Shown piece after piece: positions 35,492 through 44,294 of a stretch of DNA of 64,000 bases (position 1 is the stretch's first letter; each line of letters starts with the position of its first letter). A program made the translations under genes and the position numbers. A model generated the notes under the pieces. That model made no database searches, was not told the DNA's origin, and saw only the letters and a list, made by a program, of their open reading frames with translations. The stretch spans positions 4,960,001-5,024,000 of the forward strand of contig NZ_LT907842.1 in assembly GCF_900215245.1 (NCBI RefSeq), written 5' to 3'. The stretch is from Pseudomonas fluorescens. Lineage in GTDB: Bacteria; Pseudomonadota; Gammaproteobacteria; Pseudomonadales; Pseudomonadaceae.

Positions 35492-36037
35492 ATGTCTGCT
35501 GCCAACCGCCCTGAAATCACTCTTCGTAATGCCATTGCCGAGGACGCCTTGTGCATTGGCGTGCTGGGTATGCAGGTGTTCCTTGATACCTACGCGACGC
35601 AGGGCATTCGCCGTTCGATTGCCAATGAAGCGTTGCAGGCCTTTGCGCCGCAGACCATCGCCGAACTGATGGCGCAGCCCGATATCTCGCTGGTGGTGGC
35701 TGAGTCGGATGGCCATCTCGTTGGTTTTGCCCAGGTCAAACTCACCGCCAGCCATTCGATGATCGAGGCGTCTGACGTTGCCGAACTGCAACGCCTGTAT
35801 ATACAGGAGCGATTTACCGGCCTGGGGATCGGCTATCAATTGCTGCAAGCGGCAGAGCAGCGCGCCAAGCTCGGCGGCGCCTCGTTATTGTGGGCGACCG
35901 TGTGGGTGGGCAATGCGCGCGCGCTGGGTTTTTACCCTCGGCGCGGTTATGCGCTGCTGGGTGCGCCGACGTATACCTTCCAGGGGGAAACCCATGGGAA
36001 TCGTCTGTTTGGTAAAGCCCTGATGCCCGCCGCGTGA
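35492..36037 (+). CDS. GNAT-family N-acetyltransferase
   Basis: 181 residues, ATG with GGAGG upstream. GNAT core: LQRLYIQERFTGLGIGYQLLQAAEQRA near 100-128 holds the acetyl-CoA pyrophosphate-binding GLGIG, and LLWATVWVGNARALGFYPRRGYALLG is motif B. The FLDTYATQGIRRSIANEAL start is shared with acetyltransferases of the spermidine/ribosomal-protein kind but is not diagnostic. Converges with the DUF1543 gene, four bases apart. Confidence 0.88.
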   Translation: MSAANRPEITLRNAIAEDALCIGVLGMQVFLDTYATQGIRRSIANEALQAFAPQTIAELMAQPDISLVVAESDGHLVGFAQVKLTASHSMIEASDVAELQRLYIQERFTGLGIGYQLLQAAEQRAKLGGASLLWATVWVGNARALGFYPRRGYALLGAPTYTFQGETHGNRLFGKALMPAA

Positions 36038-36041
36038 GGGC

Positions 36042-36536
36042 TCACGGCAGGATGATGTAGTCGTTGTGCTGGATGATCGGCTGGTGCGGGCCTTGCACCA
36101 GGTGAACATAGCGACCGTCCACCAGATCAATCGGCAAGCAGTCGTCGATATCCATTACGCCATCGGTGTGGGCCTGGGACCAGTGTTGCAACATTTGCCG
36201 CTGCCCCTTGCGCTTGGCTTCCTGTTTGTCCCGGGCGACCACCAGCAGGTAATGATGGGCCTCGCCAAAAGCGTTGGCCTCGTAGCCGCCGAGGTTGATG
36301 AAGTACAGGTGATGCGCGTCGGCAGGCGGCGCCATCTGGCTGAGTTCGACTTTCCAGCCGTCGACGCCATCGACGGCCATCCACGCATCGATATGCACAC
36401 CCTTAGGGCTGCCGAACCAGCCGTCGCGCAATTGGGTGTAGGTGTGTTGCAGCGTATCCGCGACTGCGAATACCACATCGTGAACTTCGATTTTAGCCCG
36501 TGGGTGCTTGCCCCCGAGCATGACGACAAACAGCAT
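36042..36536 (-). CDS. DUF1543-domain protein
   Basis: 164 residues. The N-terminal MLFVVMLGGKHPRAKIEVHDVVF is the DUF1543 signature, a domain of unknown function common in proteobacteria, here probably repeated in divergent form in the C-terminal half (YFINLGGYEANAFGEAHHYLLVVA). No export signal. Divergent from the aldo/keto reductase gene. Confidence 0.85.
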   Translation of the reverse strand: MLFVVMLGGKHPRAKIEVHDVVFAVADTLQHTYTQLRDGWFGSPKGVHIDAWMAVDGVDGWKVELSQMAPPADAHHLYFINLGGYEANAFGEAHHYLLVVARDKQEAKRKGQRQMLQHWSQAHTDGVMDIDDCLPIDLVDGRYVHLVQGPHQPIIQHNDYIILP

Positions 36537-36642
36537 TGCAGGTCCGTCCTGGCGACTTGGAAAAGGCTAACCATACTTCGATTGAACCCTTTTGTCCGGT
36601 CAGTGCCACACTGTTAATCCGCGAACTCATCAGGAGGTTGTT

Positions 36643-37464
36643 ATGCGTACCATTGATCTGGCCGGTGTTCCCGTTCCTGTCATCGGCCAGGGAACCTGGC
36701 GAATGGGCGAAAACCCAGACCAGCGCAGAGCCGAAGTCGCCGCGTTGCAACTGGGTATCGACGAGGGCATGACCTTGATCGACACCGCCGAAATGTACGG
36801 TGAAGGCGGCGCCGAGGAAGTGGTCGGCGAGGCCATTCGCGGCAAGCGCGATCAGGTATTCCTGGTCAGTAAAGTCTACCCTCACAATGCCAGCCACAAG
36901 GGCGTTCCCCGTGCCTGCGATGCCAGCCTTCAGCGCTTGGGTACCGACTACATTGACCTGTACCTGTTGCATTGGCGCGGTCAGTACCCGCTTGAAGAAA
37001 CCGTCGAAGCCTTTGAGCGTCTGCGCGAGGCGGGCAAGATCGGCCGTTGGGGTGTTTCCAACTTTGACGTCGCCGACCTGCAGGAACTCGCTTCCCCAGC
37101 CTGTGCCACCAACCAGGTGCTCTACAACATCGAAGAGCGTGGTATCGAGTTCGACCTCCTGCCATGGTGGCAACAGCACCATTTGCCGTTGATGGCGTAC
37201 TGCCCAATCGCCCAGGGCGGTGAGCTGCTGTCCAGCCCGACGCTCAAGCAGATCGCCCATCGACACGAGGCCACACCCGCACAAATCGCCCTGGCTTGGG
37301 TACTGCGCCAGGAGGGCGTGATTGCGATCCCAAAAGCGGTGAGTCCCGAGCATGTGCGGCTCAACGCCAGCGCCGCGAAACTGGTGCTGGACGAGCACGA
37401 TCTGGATGCCATCGACCGTGTGTTTGGCGCCCCCAAGCGCAAGCACCCGCTGGCGATGGTGTAA
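36643..37464 (+). CDS. Aldo/keto reductase
   Basis: 273 residues, ATG 36643 with an AGGAGG site seven bases upstream. AKR landmarks: GQGTWRMGENP, LIDTAEMYGEGGAEEVVGEAI with the catalytic Asp-Tyr, FLVSKVYP with the catalytic Lys, LYLLHWRG with His, WGVSNFD, and the NADPH-site ending IPKAVSPEHVRLNASA. Resembles YeaE-type reductases that reduce methylglyoxal and other aldehydes; substrate here inferred. Ends in a strong hairpin. Confidence 0.92.
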   Translation: MRTIDLAGVPVPVIGQGTWRMGENPDQRRAEVAALQLGIDEGMTLIDTAEMYGEGGAEEVVGEAIRGKRDQVFLVSKVYPHNASHKGVPRACDASLQRLGTDYIDLYLLHWRGQYPLEETVEAFERLREAGKIGRWGVSNFDVADLQELASPACATNQVLYNIEERGIEFDLLPWWQQHHLPLMAYCPIAQGGELLSSPTLKQIAHRHEATPAQIALAWVLRQEGVIAIPKAVSPEHVRLNASAAKLVLDEHDLDAIDRVFGAPKRKHPLAMV

Positions 37465-37478
37465 CAACCCGCCTGGCA

Positions 37479-37506
37479 GAACCGGCGCCTTCCATGGCGC
37501 CGGTTC
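37479..37506. terminator. Strong hairpin between convergent genes
   Basis: GAACCGGCGCC at 37479-37489 pairs exactly with GGCGCCGGTTC at 37496-37506 around TTCCAT. Eleven G/C-rich pairs between the aldo/keto reductase and hcp stops suggest a bidirectional terminator, though no T-run follows on either strand. Confidence 0.55.
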
Positions 37507-37521
37507 CTGCATCCCCCAGGG

Positions 37522-38037
37522 TTAGCCGGCGACCGGGCTACGCCAGTCATCAGAGCCGGAAGTACCCGCCACCTCGTGAGTCCAGATGATCTTGCGATAG
37601 GTGAAGTGCACGTCTTCCAGATGCGTGAAGTGCGCGTTTTCAGGTGCCTGACAGTTGGGCATGCGCGACTGGATGTCCACGATGGTCGCCCCTTCGAGTT
37701 CGATGGTGAAGTAGTGCTCCTGGGTTCCAGCCGAGGAGGTACGGAACCACTCCAACCGGCATTTGACTTCTTCGCCGCTGGTTAGCGCACTGAACAGCAG
37801 GGGCGATGATTTATCGAAGACCTTGCTGATCATCAACGGTTTATGAACCCGCTGGCCTGTTGGCTGACCCGATTGCGGATCACGGGGAATAATCACCTGA
37901 TGAGCAAATGCCTGGACCAGTATCTGGTCTTCATGGCCTTCCTGATAAATGTTGCCTACCGAGTCCTGAGTAAAAGTGCCTGCCGTAATCAGACCTTGTT
38001 TGACACCGGTGATTGAAAGATACGCGGGTGTTGGCAT
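37522..38037 (-). CDS. hcp: T6SS tube protein Hcp, H2-type
   Basis: 171 residues from ATG 38037 (AAGGAAA upstream). Hcp hexamers stack into the inner tube of the T6SS and are secreted. The sequence shows the Hcp2-type pattern: MPTPAYLSITGVKQGLITAG, QEGHEDQILVQAF, GQRVHKPLMISKVFDKSSPLL, and C-terminal VHFTYRKIIWTHEVAGTSGSDDW. It lies 477 bases from tssA, transcribed the other way, so it can be expressed at a much higher level than the machine genes. A sigma-54-like site precedes it. Confidence 0.95.
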   Translation of the reverse strand: MPTPAYLSITGVKQGLITAGTFTQDSVGNIYQEGHEDQILVQAFAHQVIIPRDPQSGQPTGQRVHKPLMISKVFDKSSPLLFSALTSGEEVKCRLEWFRTSSAGTQEHYFTIELEGATIVDIQSRMPNCQAPENAHFTHLEDVHFTYRKIIWTHEVAGTSGSDDWRSPVAG

Positions 38038-38514
38038 GACGGGTTTCCTTGCCGGGTAGTTGAGGTAATTCCCTGCGGCGATTGTGCCGGGTGGGCAACC
38101 TCCTATAACAAAAAGCGTGCCTGAAAATAATAAGCGCAACAAAAACAATAAGGTGGCGTGATGAGGGCGGAGTTTTAACTAAGTCGTCGGGTGGTTTATT
38201 GGATTTTAAGTGAAATAGGTTGCGCAGAAGTGCGCACTAAGTTGCTCATCGTGTTGTTGTGGGCGGTTATTGGTTGCGTGAATTAACTAAGGGTTTTGGC
38301 AAATTTGATCTGCGCAAAATGATGCACAGCCCAGTCATTACGCAGGGTGTAGGAAATTCCTTAAGTGCGGATTCGATGCTTGCTGAATATTTTATGCATG
38401 GCTAAGGTTTGCGAATCTCGTGAAAGGCTTAGTGGGATTCGGAACGCGGCTAGTTGTGTGGGTAAGTGTGCTTGTTTCGGCGGATGTTATTTTTTATAGG
38501 GTGCATGGCTCAAA
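38038..38514. promoter_or_regulatory. AT-rich control region between hcp and tssA
   Basis: 477 bases without a convincing gene, clearly richer in A/T than the flanks. Contents: a sigma-54-like site for hcp at 38107-38122; a TGCGCA-GAAG-TGCGCA hairpin or dyad at 38221-38236; and two copies of TTAACTAAG at 38175-38183 and 38283-38291. The divergent promoters for hcp and the tssA operon must lie here. Low GC and AT tracts would suit silencing by H-NS-like MvaT proteins. Confidence 0.55.
38107..38122 (-). promoter_or_regulatory. Possible sigma-54 promoter for hcp
   Basis: Read on the minus strand the site is AGGCACG-CTTT-TTGTT, against consensus TGGCACG-N4-TTGCA. The -24 GG and spacing fit; the -12 element has T for C. 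It would start transcription about 59 bases before hcp. The operon encodes its own sigma-54 activator, which makes the site plausible, but the -12 mismatch weakens it. Confidence 0.35.
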
Positions 38515-40068
38515 ATGGTTTATTCAGGCGCTTTGTGTGTTTATTACCTTGAACTTGCTTTATTGCCTTGCTCGCACATTAATTTTGCGGGCAGCGATAT
38601 GCGTTTTTCGAGTGAATATGAAGCCCTTGAATCCGAGCTTGGCAAGCTGCAATCGATTCACGTCAGCGCTCAGCCGGACTGGCTCAAAGTGACGCAAATC
38701 AGTGAATGTCTGCTGCGCCAGCACACCAAGGATTTACGTGTGGCCGCCTGGTTGACCTGGGCCTTATATCAGCGTGAATCTTTCCCTGGTCTGTTGGCGG
38801 GGCTGGGGGTGTTGCGTCATCTCTGTGAGCACCATTGGGCGGTTGCCTACCCGGAAAAGCCGCGTACCCGTGGTGCAGCCTTTGGCTGGTTGGTGCTGCG
38901 TCTTGAACCGTTGTTTACGCAAAGCTTTCCGCTCAACGATCAGCAGCCATTGTTCCGACGCATGCTTGAGCATCTGACACACCTTGATGACCTCTGGTCT
39001 GCGCACATGAGTGATGAGGCTCCACTGCTGTTGCCCGTGCGCCGGCAATTGGCGCAGCGGTTGGCGCATGCAGAGCAAGGGGAAGCCCATGCTGTGGCTG
39101 CAACCGGCGTGATGGCTCAGGTCAAGCAGGCCGCGACCCGGTTACTGAATTCCGAGCCTTCGGTAGAAAACGAAAAAGAGGCACATAAGTTACTGCGCAC
39201 ACTGCAGGAACAAGCCCGGCCCTTGTGTCACTGGTGGCTGCGCCAGAACGCCACCGACCTGCGCGCCATGCGCCTTAACCGGACACTGACCTGGCTGGCA
39301 CTCAACGGCTACCCGGACGCTGACAGCGAGCGCCTCACGGTGCTGCGCGGCCCGGCGTCCGACAAGCTCAAGCGCTATCGGGAGCGTTTTGCCCAGGGGC
39401 AGTACGGCGAACTGTTGTTGGAACTTGAGACCAGTCTGGCAGGCGCATTGTTCTGGTTTGACGGCCTGCGCATGGTCTGGGAGTGCCTTGAGGCTTTGCA
39501 GGCCAACCTGGCAATGACCGAACTGGAAGTGAGCTTTGCGCTGTTACTGCAGCGTCTGCCACATCTGCCTGAGTTCAGGTTTCACGACGGCGTGCCGTTT
39601 GCTGATAGCGCCACCCGCGACTGGATCACTTTGCAGGTCGCTCGCCACTTGCAGCCACCTGCGCCGCCCGGCGAGGTCGTTGATGCCAATACCGAACCCT
39701 GGGAGGCAGCCTTGCAGGACGTCATGCCGACGTTACGCAAAGACGGTCTCAAGGCGGCGGTGCGCGAACTCAAGCAGGGCATGCACGCCGCTCGCAGCGA
39801 GCGTGCTCGTTTTCACTGGCGGCTGGCCCTGGCTCGGTTGTGTGTATTGGCCGGCAAGCAAGCGTTGGCGAAGGTGCAACTCGAAGGCCTGGATCACGAA
39901 CTGCAACGTGCGGGGCTGGATCGTTGGGAGCCAGATCTGGCCCTCCACGTAGCCCAGCTTTTGTACCGCTGTTGCGAGCTTTTGCCGCAAAGCAAAACCG
40001 TACGTGAGCGTAAGGAAGACACCCACCGAAGGCTGTGCCACTTCGATGTTGAAGCGGTACTTGAATAG
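38515..40068 (+). CDS. tssA: T6SS protein TssA
   Basis: 517 residues. TssA caps and organises tail-tube and sheath assembly at the baseplate. The N-terminal ImpA_N domain is clear: FAGSDMRFSSEYEALESELGKLQ, PDWLKVTQISECLLRQHTKDLRVAAWLTWALY. A long C-terminal part of VasJ/ImpA type follows. I keep the ATG at 38515 because the ImpA_N domain begins before the next Met (38599). First gene of the main operon; corresponds to hsiA2 in HSI-II. Confidence 0.93.
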   Translation: MVYSGALCVYYLELALLPCSHINFAGSDMRFSSEYEALESELGKLQSIHVSAQPDWLKVTQISECLLRQHTKDLRVAAWLTWALYQRESFPGLLAGLGVLRHLCEHHWAVAYPEKPRTRGAAFGWLVLRLEPLFTQSFPLNDQQPLFRRMLEHLTHLDDLWSAHMSDEAPLLLPVRRQLAQRLAHAEQGEAHAVAATGVMAQVKQAATRLLNSEPSVENEKEAHKLLRTLQEQARPLCHWWLRQNATDLRAMRLNRTLTWLALNGYPDADSERLTVLRGPASDKLKRYRERFAQGQYGELLLELETSLAGALFWFDGLRMVWECLEALQANLAMTELEVSFALLLQRLPHLPEFRFHDGVPFADSATRDWITLQVARHLQPPAPPGEVVDANTEPWEAALQDVMPTLRKDGLKAAVRELKQGMHAARSERARFHWRLALARLCVLAGKQALAKVQLEGLDHELQRAGLDRWEPDLALHVAQLLYRCCELLPQSKTVRERKEDTHRRLCHFDVEAVLE

Positions 40069-40100
40069 GCCTTCGATCCACTCGGAAAAGGAGATTTACC

Positions 40101-40598
40101 GTGGCCAAAGACGGTTCGGTAGCACCCAAGGAACGCATCAATATCACCTTCAAGCCAGCCGTTGGCGGTGCCCAGGAAGAAGTCGAACTGCCGCTGAAAT
40201 TGCTGGTGTTGGGCGATTTCACCCAGCGCGAGGATCAACGCAAGCTCGAAGACCGCAAGCCCATCGGCATCGACAAGAACACCTTTGACGACGTATTGGC
40301 CAAGCAGGCGTTGGAGCTGACGCTGAGTGTGCCCAACCGGCTCCAGGAGTCTGCGGATGTGGACGCATTGGCTATCCAGGTTCGGGTTAATTCGATGAAA
40401 GACTTCAGCCCGGCGAATTTGGTCGAGCAGATTCCGGAGCTGCAAAAACTGATGGCACTGCGTGAAGCGCTAATGGCACTCAAAGGGCCCTTGGGCAACA
40501 CGCCGAGTTTTCGCAAGGCCATAGAGCGGGCTTTGGCGGATGACGGGTCCCGAGCCCGGGTATTGGCTGAATTGGGATTGAGCGATCCCACCGCCTGA
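40101..40598 (+). CDS. tssB: T6SS sheath small subunit TssB
   Basis: 165 residues, GTG start with AAAGGAGA ten bases upstream. TssB pairs with TssC to form the contractile sheath. Typical sequence: KERINITFKPAVGGAQEEVELPLKLLVLGDFT, then VPNRLQESADVDALAIQVRVNSMKDFSPANLVEQIPELQKL. Followed by tssC after 27 bases. Confidence 0.97.
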   Translation: MAKDGSVAPKERINITFKPAVGGAQEEVELPLKLLVLGDFTQREDQRKLEDRKPIGIDKNTFDDVLAKQALELTLSVPNRLQESADVDALAIQVRVNSMKDFSPANLVEQIPELQKLMALREALMALKGPLGNTPSFRKAIERALADDGSRARVLAELGLSDPTA

Positions 40599-40625
40599 CA
40601 TTTTCAGTAAAAGGACACTGACGCC

Positions 40626-42101
40626 ATGACGATCCAACAGCATCCGCTATCCACACAAGTCACCGAAGAACACAGCATCCTAGACACCATCATTGCCCAG
40701 ACACTACTGAGTGCGGATGACGAGGCTTATGGCATTGCCAAGCGCGGTGTCTCGGCGTTTATCGAAGAGCTGGTCAAGCCGCACAACAGCGGCGAGCCGG
40801 TCAAGAAACGCCTGGTTGATCGAATGATTGCAGAGATTGACGTGAAGCTCAGCCAGCAAATGGACGAGATTCTTCACCATCCGGATTTTCAGGCGCTGGA
40901 GGCCTCCTGGAGAGGTTTGCAATTGCTCGTCGACCGGACCAATTTTCGCGAGAACATCAAGATCGAACTACTGAATGTCTCACGGCAGGACCTGCTGGAT
41001 GACTTCGAAGATTCGCCGGAAATCACTCAGTCCGGGCTCTACAAACATATCTACAGTGCCGAGTATGGTCAGTTTGGCGGGCAGCCGGTGGGCGCCATTA
41101 TCGCCAACTATTCGCTTTCGCCAAGCGCACCGGACGTGAAGCTGATGCAGTACGCCGCCAGCGTTGCCTGCATGGCCCATGCGCCATTTATCGCTGCCGC
41201 AGGCGCGAACTTTTTCGGACTCGAAAGCTTTACCGGTCTGCCTGACATGAAGGACCTCAAGGATCATTTCGAAGGGCCTCAATTCGCCAAGTGGCAAAGC
41301 TTTCGTCAGAGCGAGGATGCGCGTTATATCGGACTGACTGTGCCGCGGTTCCTGTTGCGAACCCCATACGATCCCCTTGAATGCCCGGTCAAGACATTTG
41401 CCTACCAGGAAAACGTGGTCAACAGTCATGAGCACTATTTGTGGGGCAATACTGCCTTTGCGTTTGCCACTCGACTGACTGACAGCTTCGCCCGGTTTCG
41501 CTGGTGCCCGAACATCATCGGTCCGCAAAGCGGTGGCGCGGTGGAAGATCTGCCCCTGCATCACTTCCAGAGCATGGGGGAAATCGAAACCAAGATCCCG
41601 ACCGAAGTACTGGTCTCTGACCGTCGTGAGTACGAGCTTTCGCAAGAGGGCTTCATTGCACTGACCATGCGCAAGGGCAGTGATAACGCGGCATTCTTTT
41701 CGGCCAGTTCGGTACAGAAGCCCAAAACGTTCGGGGGCAGTACCGAAGGTAAGGACGCTGAGTTGAACTACCGCCTGGGTACCCAGTTGCCTTACATGAT
41801 GGTGGTTAATCGCCTGGCCCATTACCTCAAGGTATTGCAGCGTGAGCAACTGGGGTCTTGGAAGGAGCGGACCGACCTCGAACTGGAGCTCAACAAATGG
41901 ATCCGCCAATACGTCGCAGATCAAGAGAACCCCAGCGCCGAGGTTCGCGGGCGGCGTCCATTGCGGGCTGCCCGTATCGTGGTCAGTGATGTCGAGGGTG
42001 AACCCGGCTGGTACCGCGTCAACCTCAGTGTGCGACCGCACTTCAAGTACATGGGGGCGGACTTTACGCTGTCCCTCGTTGGCAAACTCGACAAAGAATG
42101 A
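40626..42101 (+). CDS. tssC: T6SS sheath large subunit TssC
   Basis: 491 residues, normal length. Contains the conserved TssC core: HPDFQALEASWRGLQLLVDRTNF, NYSLSPSAPDVKLMQYAASVACMAHAPFIAAAGANFFG, and the C-terminal YRVNLSVRPHFKYMGADFTLSLVGKLDKE. Forms the sheath with TssB, disassembled by ClpV after firing. The stop overlaps the tssE start (ATGA). Confidence 0.98.
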   Translation: MTIQQHPLSTQVTEEHSILDTIIAQTLLSADDEAYGIAKRGVSAFIEELVKPHNSGEPVKKRLVDRMIAEIDVKLSQQMDEILHHPDFQALEASWRGLQLLVDRTNFRENIKIELLNVSRQDLLDDFEDSPEITQSGLYKHIYSAEYGQFGGQPVGAIIANYSLSPSAPDVKLMQYAASVACMAHAPFIAAAGANFFGLESFTGLPDMKDLKDHFEGPQFAKWQSFRQSEDARYIGLTVPRFLLRTPYDPLECPVKTFAYQENVVNSHEHYLWGNTAFAFATRLTDSFARFRWCPNIIGPQSGGAVEDLPLHHFQSMGEIETKIPTEVLVSDRREYELSQEGFIALTMRKGSDNAAFFSASSVQKPKTFGGSTEGKDAELNYRLGTQLPYMMVVNRLAHYLKVLQREQLGSWKERTDLELELNKWIRQYVADQENPSAEVRGRRPLRAARIVVSDVEGEPGWYRVNLSVRPHFKYMGADFTLSLVGKLDKE

Positions 42102-42517
42102 GGAAGGGTCAGGGGATACCCGATTATCGCAGCCTTTTTGAGCGTCTCGACGGTCTGGTGCCTGCCAGGACCGACAGCGTGGCGTGTATTGCCGCGCATC
42201 TGGAGAGAATGCTCAGTACGCGTGCCGGCAGTGTCCAGGCGCTACCAGATTATGGGCTGCCCGACCTCAATGACATGCGCTTGAGCCTGCATGAATCACT
42301 CAGCCAATCGCGCTTGGCGATTGAACGCTTTATCCAGGCGTACGAGCCTCGGTTGGGGAATGTACGTGTCAGGAGGAGGGAGGGTGCCTACAACCCTTTG
42401 GTACTGGCGTTTGTGATTGAGGCAACCGTCGTCATCGATGGTGTCATCCAACCTGTGGTGTTTAACGCACACCTGGTGGGTGGTGGACGGGTCGAGGTGT
42501 TACCTGATGTCCTTTGA
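42098..42517 (+). CDS. tssE: T6SS baseplate protein TssE
   Basis: 139 residues, gp25-like. Conserved marks: YRSLFERLDG near the start, SVQALPDYGLPDL, and the C-terminal strands NPLVLAFVIEATVVIDG. The EPR motif of gp25-like proteins appears as YEPRLGNVRV. Overlaps tssC by four and tssF by 11 bases. Equivalent to the gene called hsiF2 in HSI-II. Confidence 0.95.
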   Translation: MRKGQGIPDYRSLFERLDGLVPARTDSVACIAAHLERMLSTRAGSVQALPDYGLPDLNDMRLSLHESLSQSRLAIERFIQAYEPRLGNVRVRRREGAYNPLVLAFVIEATVVIDGVIQPVVFNAHLVGGGRVEVLPDVL

Positions 42518-44294
42518 GCTCTTTTACCAGAGTGAACTCAGTGCATTGCGCACGCTTGGGCGGCGTTTTTCTGAACGCAATCCCGCCCTGGCACCCTTTC
42601 TTGCCGATTCAGGCCAGGACCCGGACGTCGAGCGTCTATTGGAAGGCTTTGCCTTTCTCACCGGGCGCCTGCGCCAGAAGCTTGCTGACGAGCTTCCTGA
42701 GTTGACCCATTCATTGATGCACTTGCTGTGGCCCAATTACATGCGGCCATTGCCGGCCTTCAGCATTTTGCAGTTTGACCCATTGAAGCACGCGTGCACC
42801 ACGCTGAGTGTTGATCGGGATACACCGGTCGAAAGCGTGCTGGTCAACGGTGAGCGCTGCCGCTTCCGAACGTGCTACGCCACTCAAGTCATGCCGTTGC
42901 AACTGAGTGGCCTGGAATACCTGTCACAGGGAACACGGGCGTCGCTCAACCTGCGCCTGGAAATGAGCGTCGAGGGCAATTTCAGTGAGTGGGCATTCAC
43001 TCAGTTGCGCTTGCACCTGGCGGGTGATCGACAAGTGAGTCAAGGGTTGTACCTGAGCCTGTTACGTCATCTTGAAAGCATCGAGGTGGTGCTCTTTGAC
43101 CATGATGGGCTTGCGATCAATGGTCGCGACGGGCAGGTTTTATCGCTGCGACTTTCCGCCAGCCAAGTAAAACCTGTGGGGTTTGACGAAGATCAGGCGC
43201 TGATTCCGTATCCGGCGAACACCTTCAGCGGCTACCGCCACCTGCAAGAGTATTTTGCATTTGCGGACAAGTATCTGTTTGTCGATGTACTGGGTTTGGA
43301 TGCACTGCAGAGGTTACCAAACGAACTCCTCAAGCAGGCCAGGTGCGTAGAGCTGCGCTTCAAATTGCACACTCAGGAACATGAGCCACATCGCCCCACG
43401 CTGGATAACGTAAAGCTGTATTGCACGCCGATTACTAACCTGTTCAAGCAGGATGCGGTGCCGATTCGCCTGGATGGCAAGCAGGATGATTACCTGCTGC
43501 TCCCGGGTGGCATTGCACGGGGCAACGCTGCGGTATTTTCCGTTGACCATGTTACCGGATGGCGTCCCGGTGGGCTGGGCTACCAGACGTACGTGCCATT
43601 CGAATCCTTCGAACATGACAGCGACAGTGGCGTTTCGATGCAAGCCCCTAGCTACAGCATTCGTCAACGTTCCTCGGTGCAGGGCGCCGAGCTTGATACC
43701 TGGTTGAGTCTCGGTATTGGCCCCATAGATCAACAGGAGACACTCTCAGTTGAGTTGACGTGCACCAACCACGGCTTACCGCGGCTGTTGCAGGTTGGTG
43801 AGATCAACCAACCGTGTGAACAAACGCCGGAATTTCTTACGTTTCGCAATATCTGCGCGCCGACGGCGAGCTTCCCTCCGCCGCTGGACCAGGACTTCCT
43901 TTGGAAGCTGATCAGCAACATGTCGCTCAATTACCTGTCATTGACCGATACACGGGCCTTGAAGGTCATTCTCCAAACCTACGACTTGCCGCGCTATCAC
44001 GATCGACAGGCGCACAACATCAGTCAACGAAGGCTGGATGCACTGAGATCTGTCAGCCACGAGGCCGTCGACCGAATGCATCGTGGGTTGCCAATACGTG
44101 GCCTGCGAGTCGACCTGAACATTGACCCCAGTGGGTTTGTCAGCCGGGGCGACATGTTTGTCTTCGCCTCGGCACTCAATGAGTTTTTTGCTCTTTACGC
44201 CAGCCTTAATTCGTACCACGAACTGCGGGTTACCAGCACACAAGGAGACGTGTATCTATGGCCACCCCGGATGGGTCAGCAGGCCCTGCTATGA
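42507..44294 (+). CDS. tssF: T6SS baseplate protein TssF
   Basis: 595 residues from ATG 42507. Typical opening MSFELFYQSELSALRTLGRRFSERNPALAPFLA and DPDVERLLEGFAFLTGRLRQKLADELPELTHSL. With TssG and TssK it makes the baseplate wedge. The C-terminal SLNSYHELRVTSTQGD is typical. Overlaps tssE and tssG. Confidence 0.96.
   Translation: MSFELFYQSELSALRTLGRRFSERNPALAPFLADSGQDPDVERLLEGFAFLTGRLRQKLADELPELTHSLMHLLWPNYMRPLPAFSILQFDPLKHACTTLSVDRDTPVESVLVNGERCRFRTCYATQVMPLQLSGLEYLSQGTRASLNLRLEMSVEGNFSEWAFTQLRLHLAGDRQVSQGLYLSLLRHLESIEVVLFDHDGLAINGRDGQVLSLRLSASQVKPVGFDEDQALIPYPANTFSGYRHLQEYFAFADKYLFVDVLGLDALQRLPNELLKQARCVELRFKLHTQEHEPHRPTLDNVKLYCTPITNLFKQDAVPIRLDGKQDDYLLLPGGIARGNAAVFSVDHVTGWRPGGLGYQTYVPFESFEHDSDSGVSMQAPSYSIRQRSSVQGAELDTWLSLGIGPIDQQETLSVELTCTNHGLPRLLQVGEINQPCEQTPEFLTFRNICAPTASFPPPLDQDFLWKLISNMSLNYLSLTDTRALKVILQTYDLPRYHDRQAHNISQRRLDALRSVSHEAVDRMHRGLPIRGLRVDLNIDPSGFVSRGDMFVFASALNEFFALYASLNSYHELRVTSTQGDVYLWPPRMGQQALL

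Noticed and set aside
38397..38415. TGGCTAAGGTTTGC as a sigma-54 promoter for tssA
   Set aside because: The GG to GC spacing is one base short of the fixed sigma-54 spacing, and the -24 element lacks the CAC.
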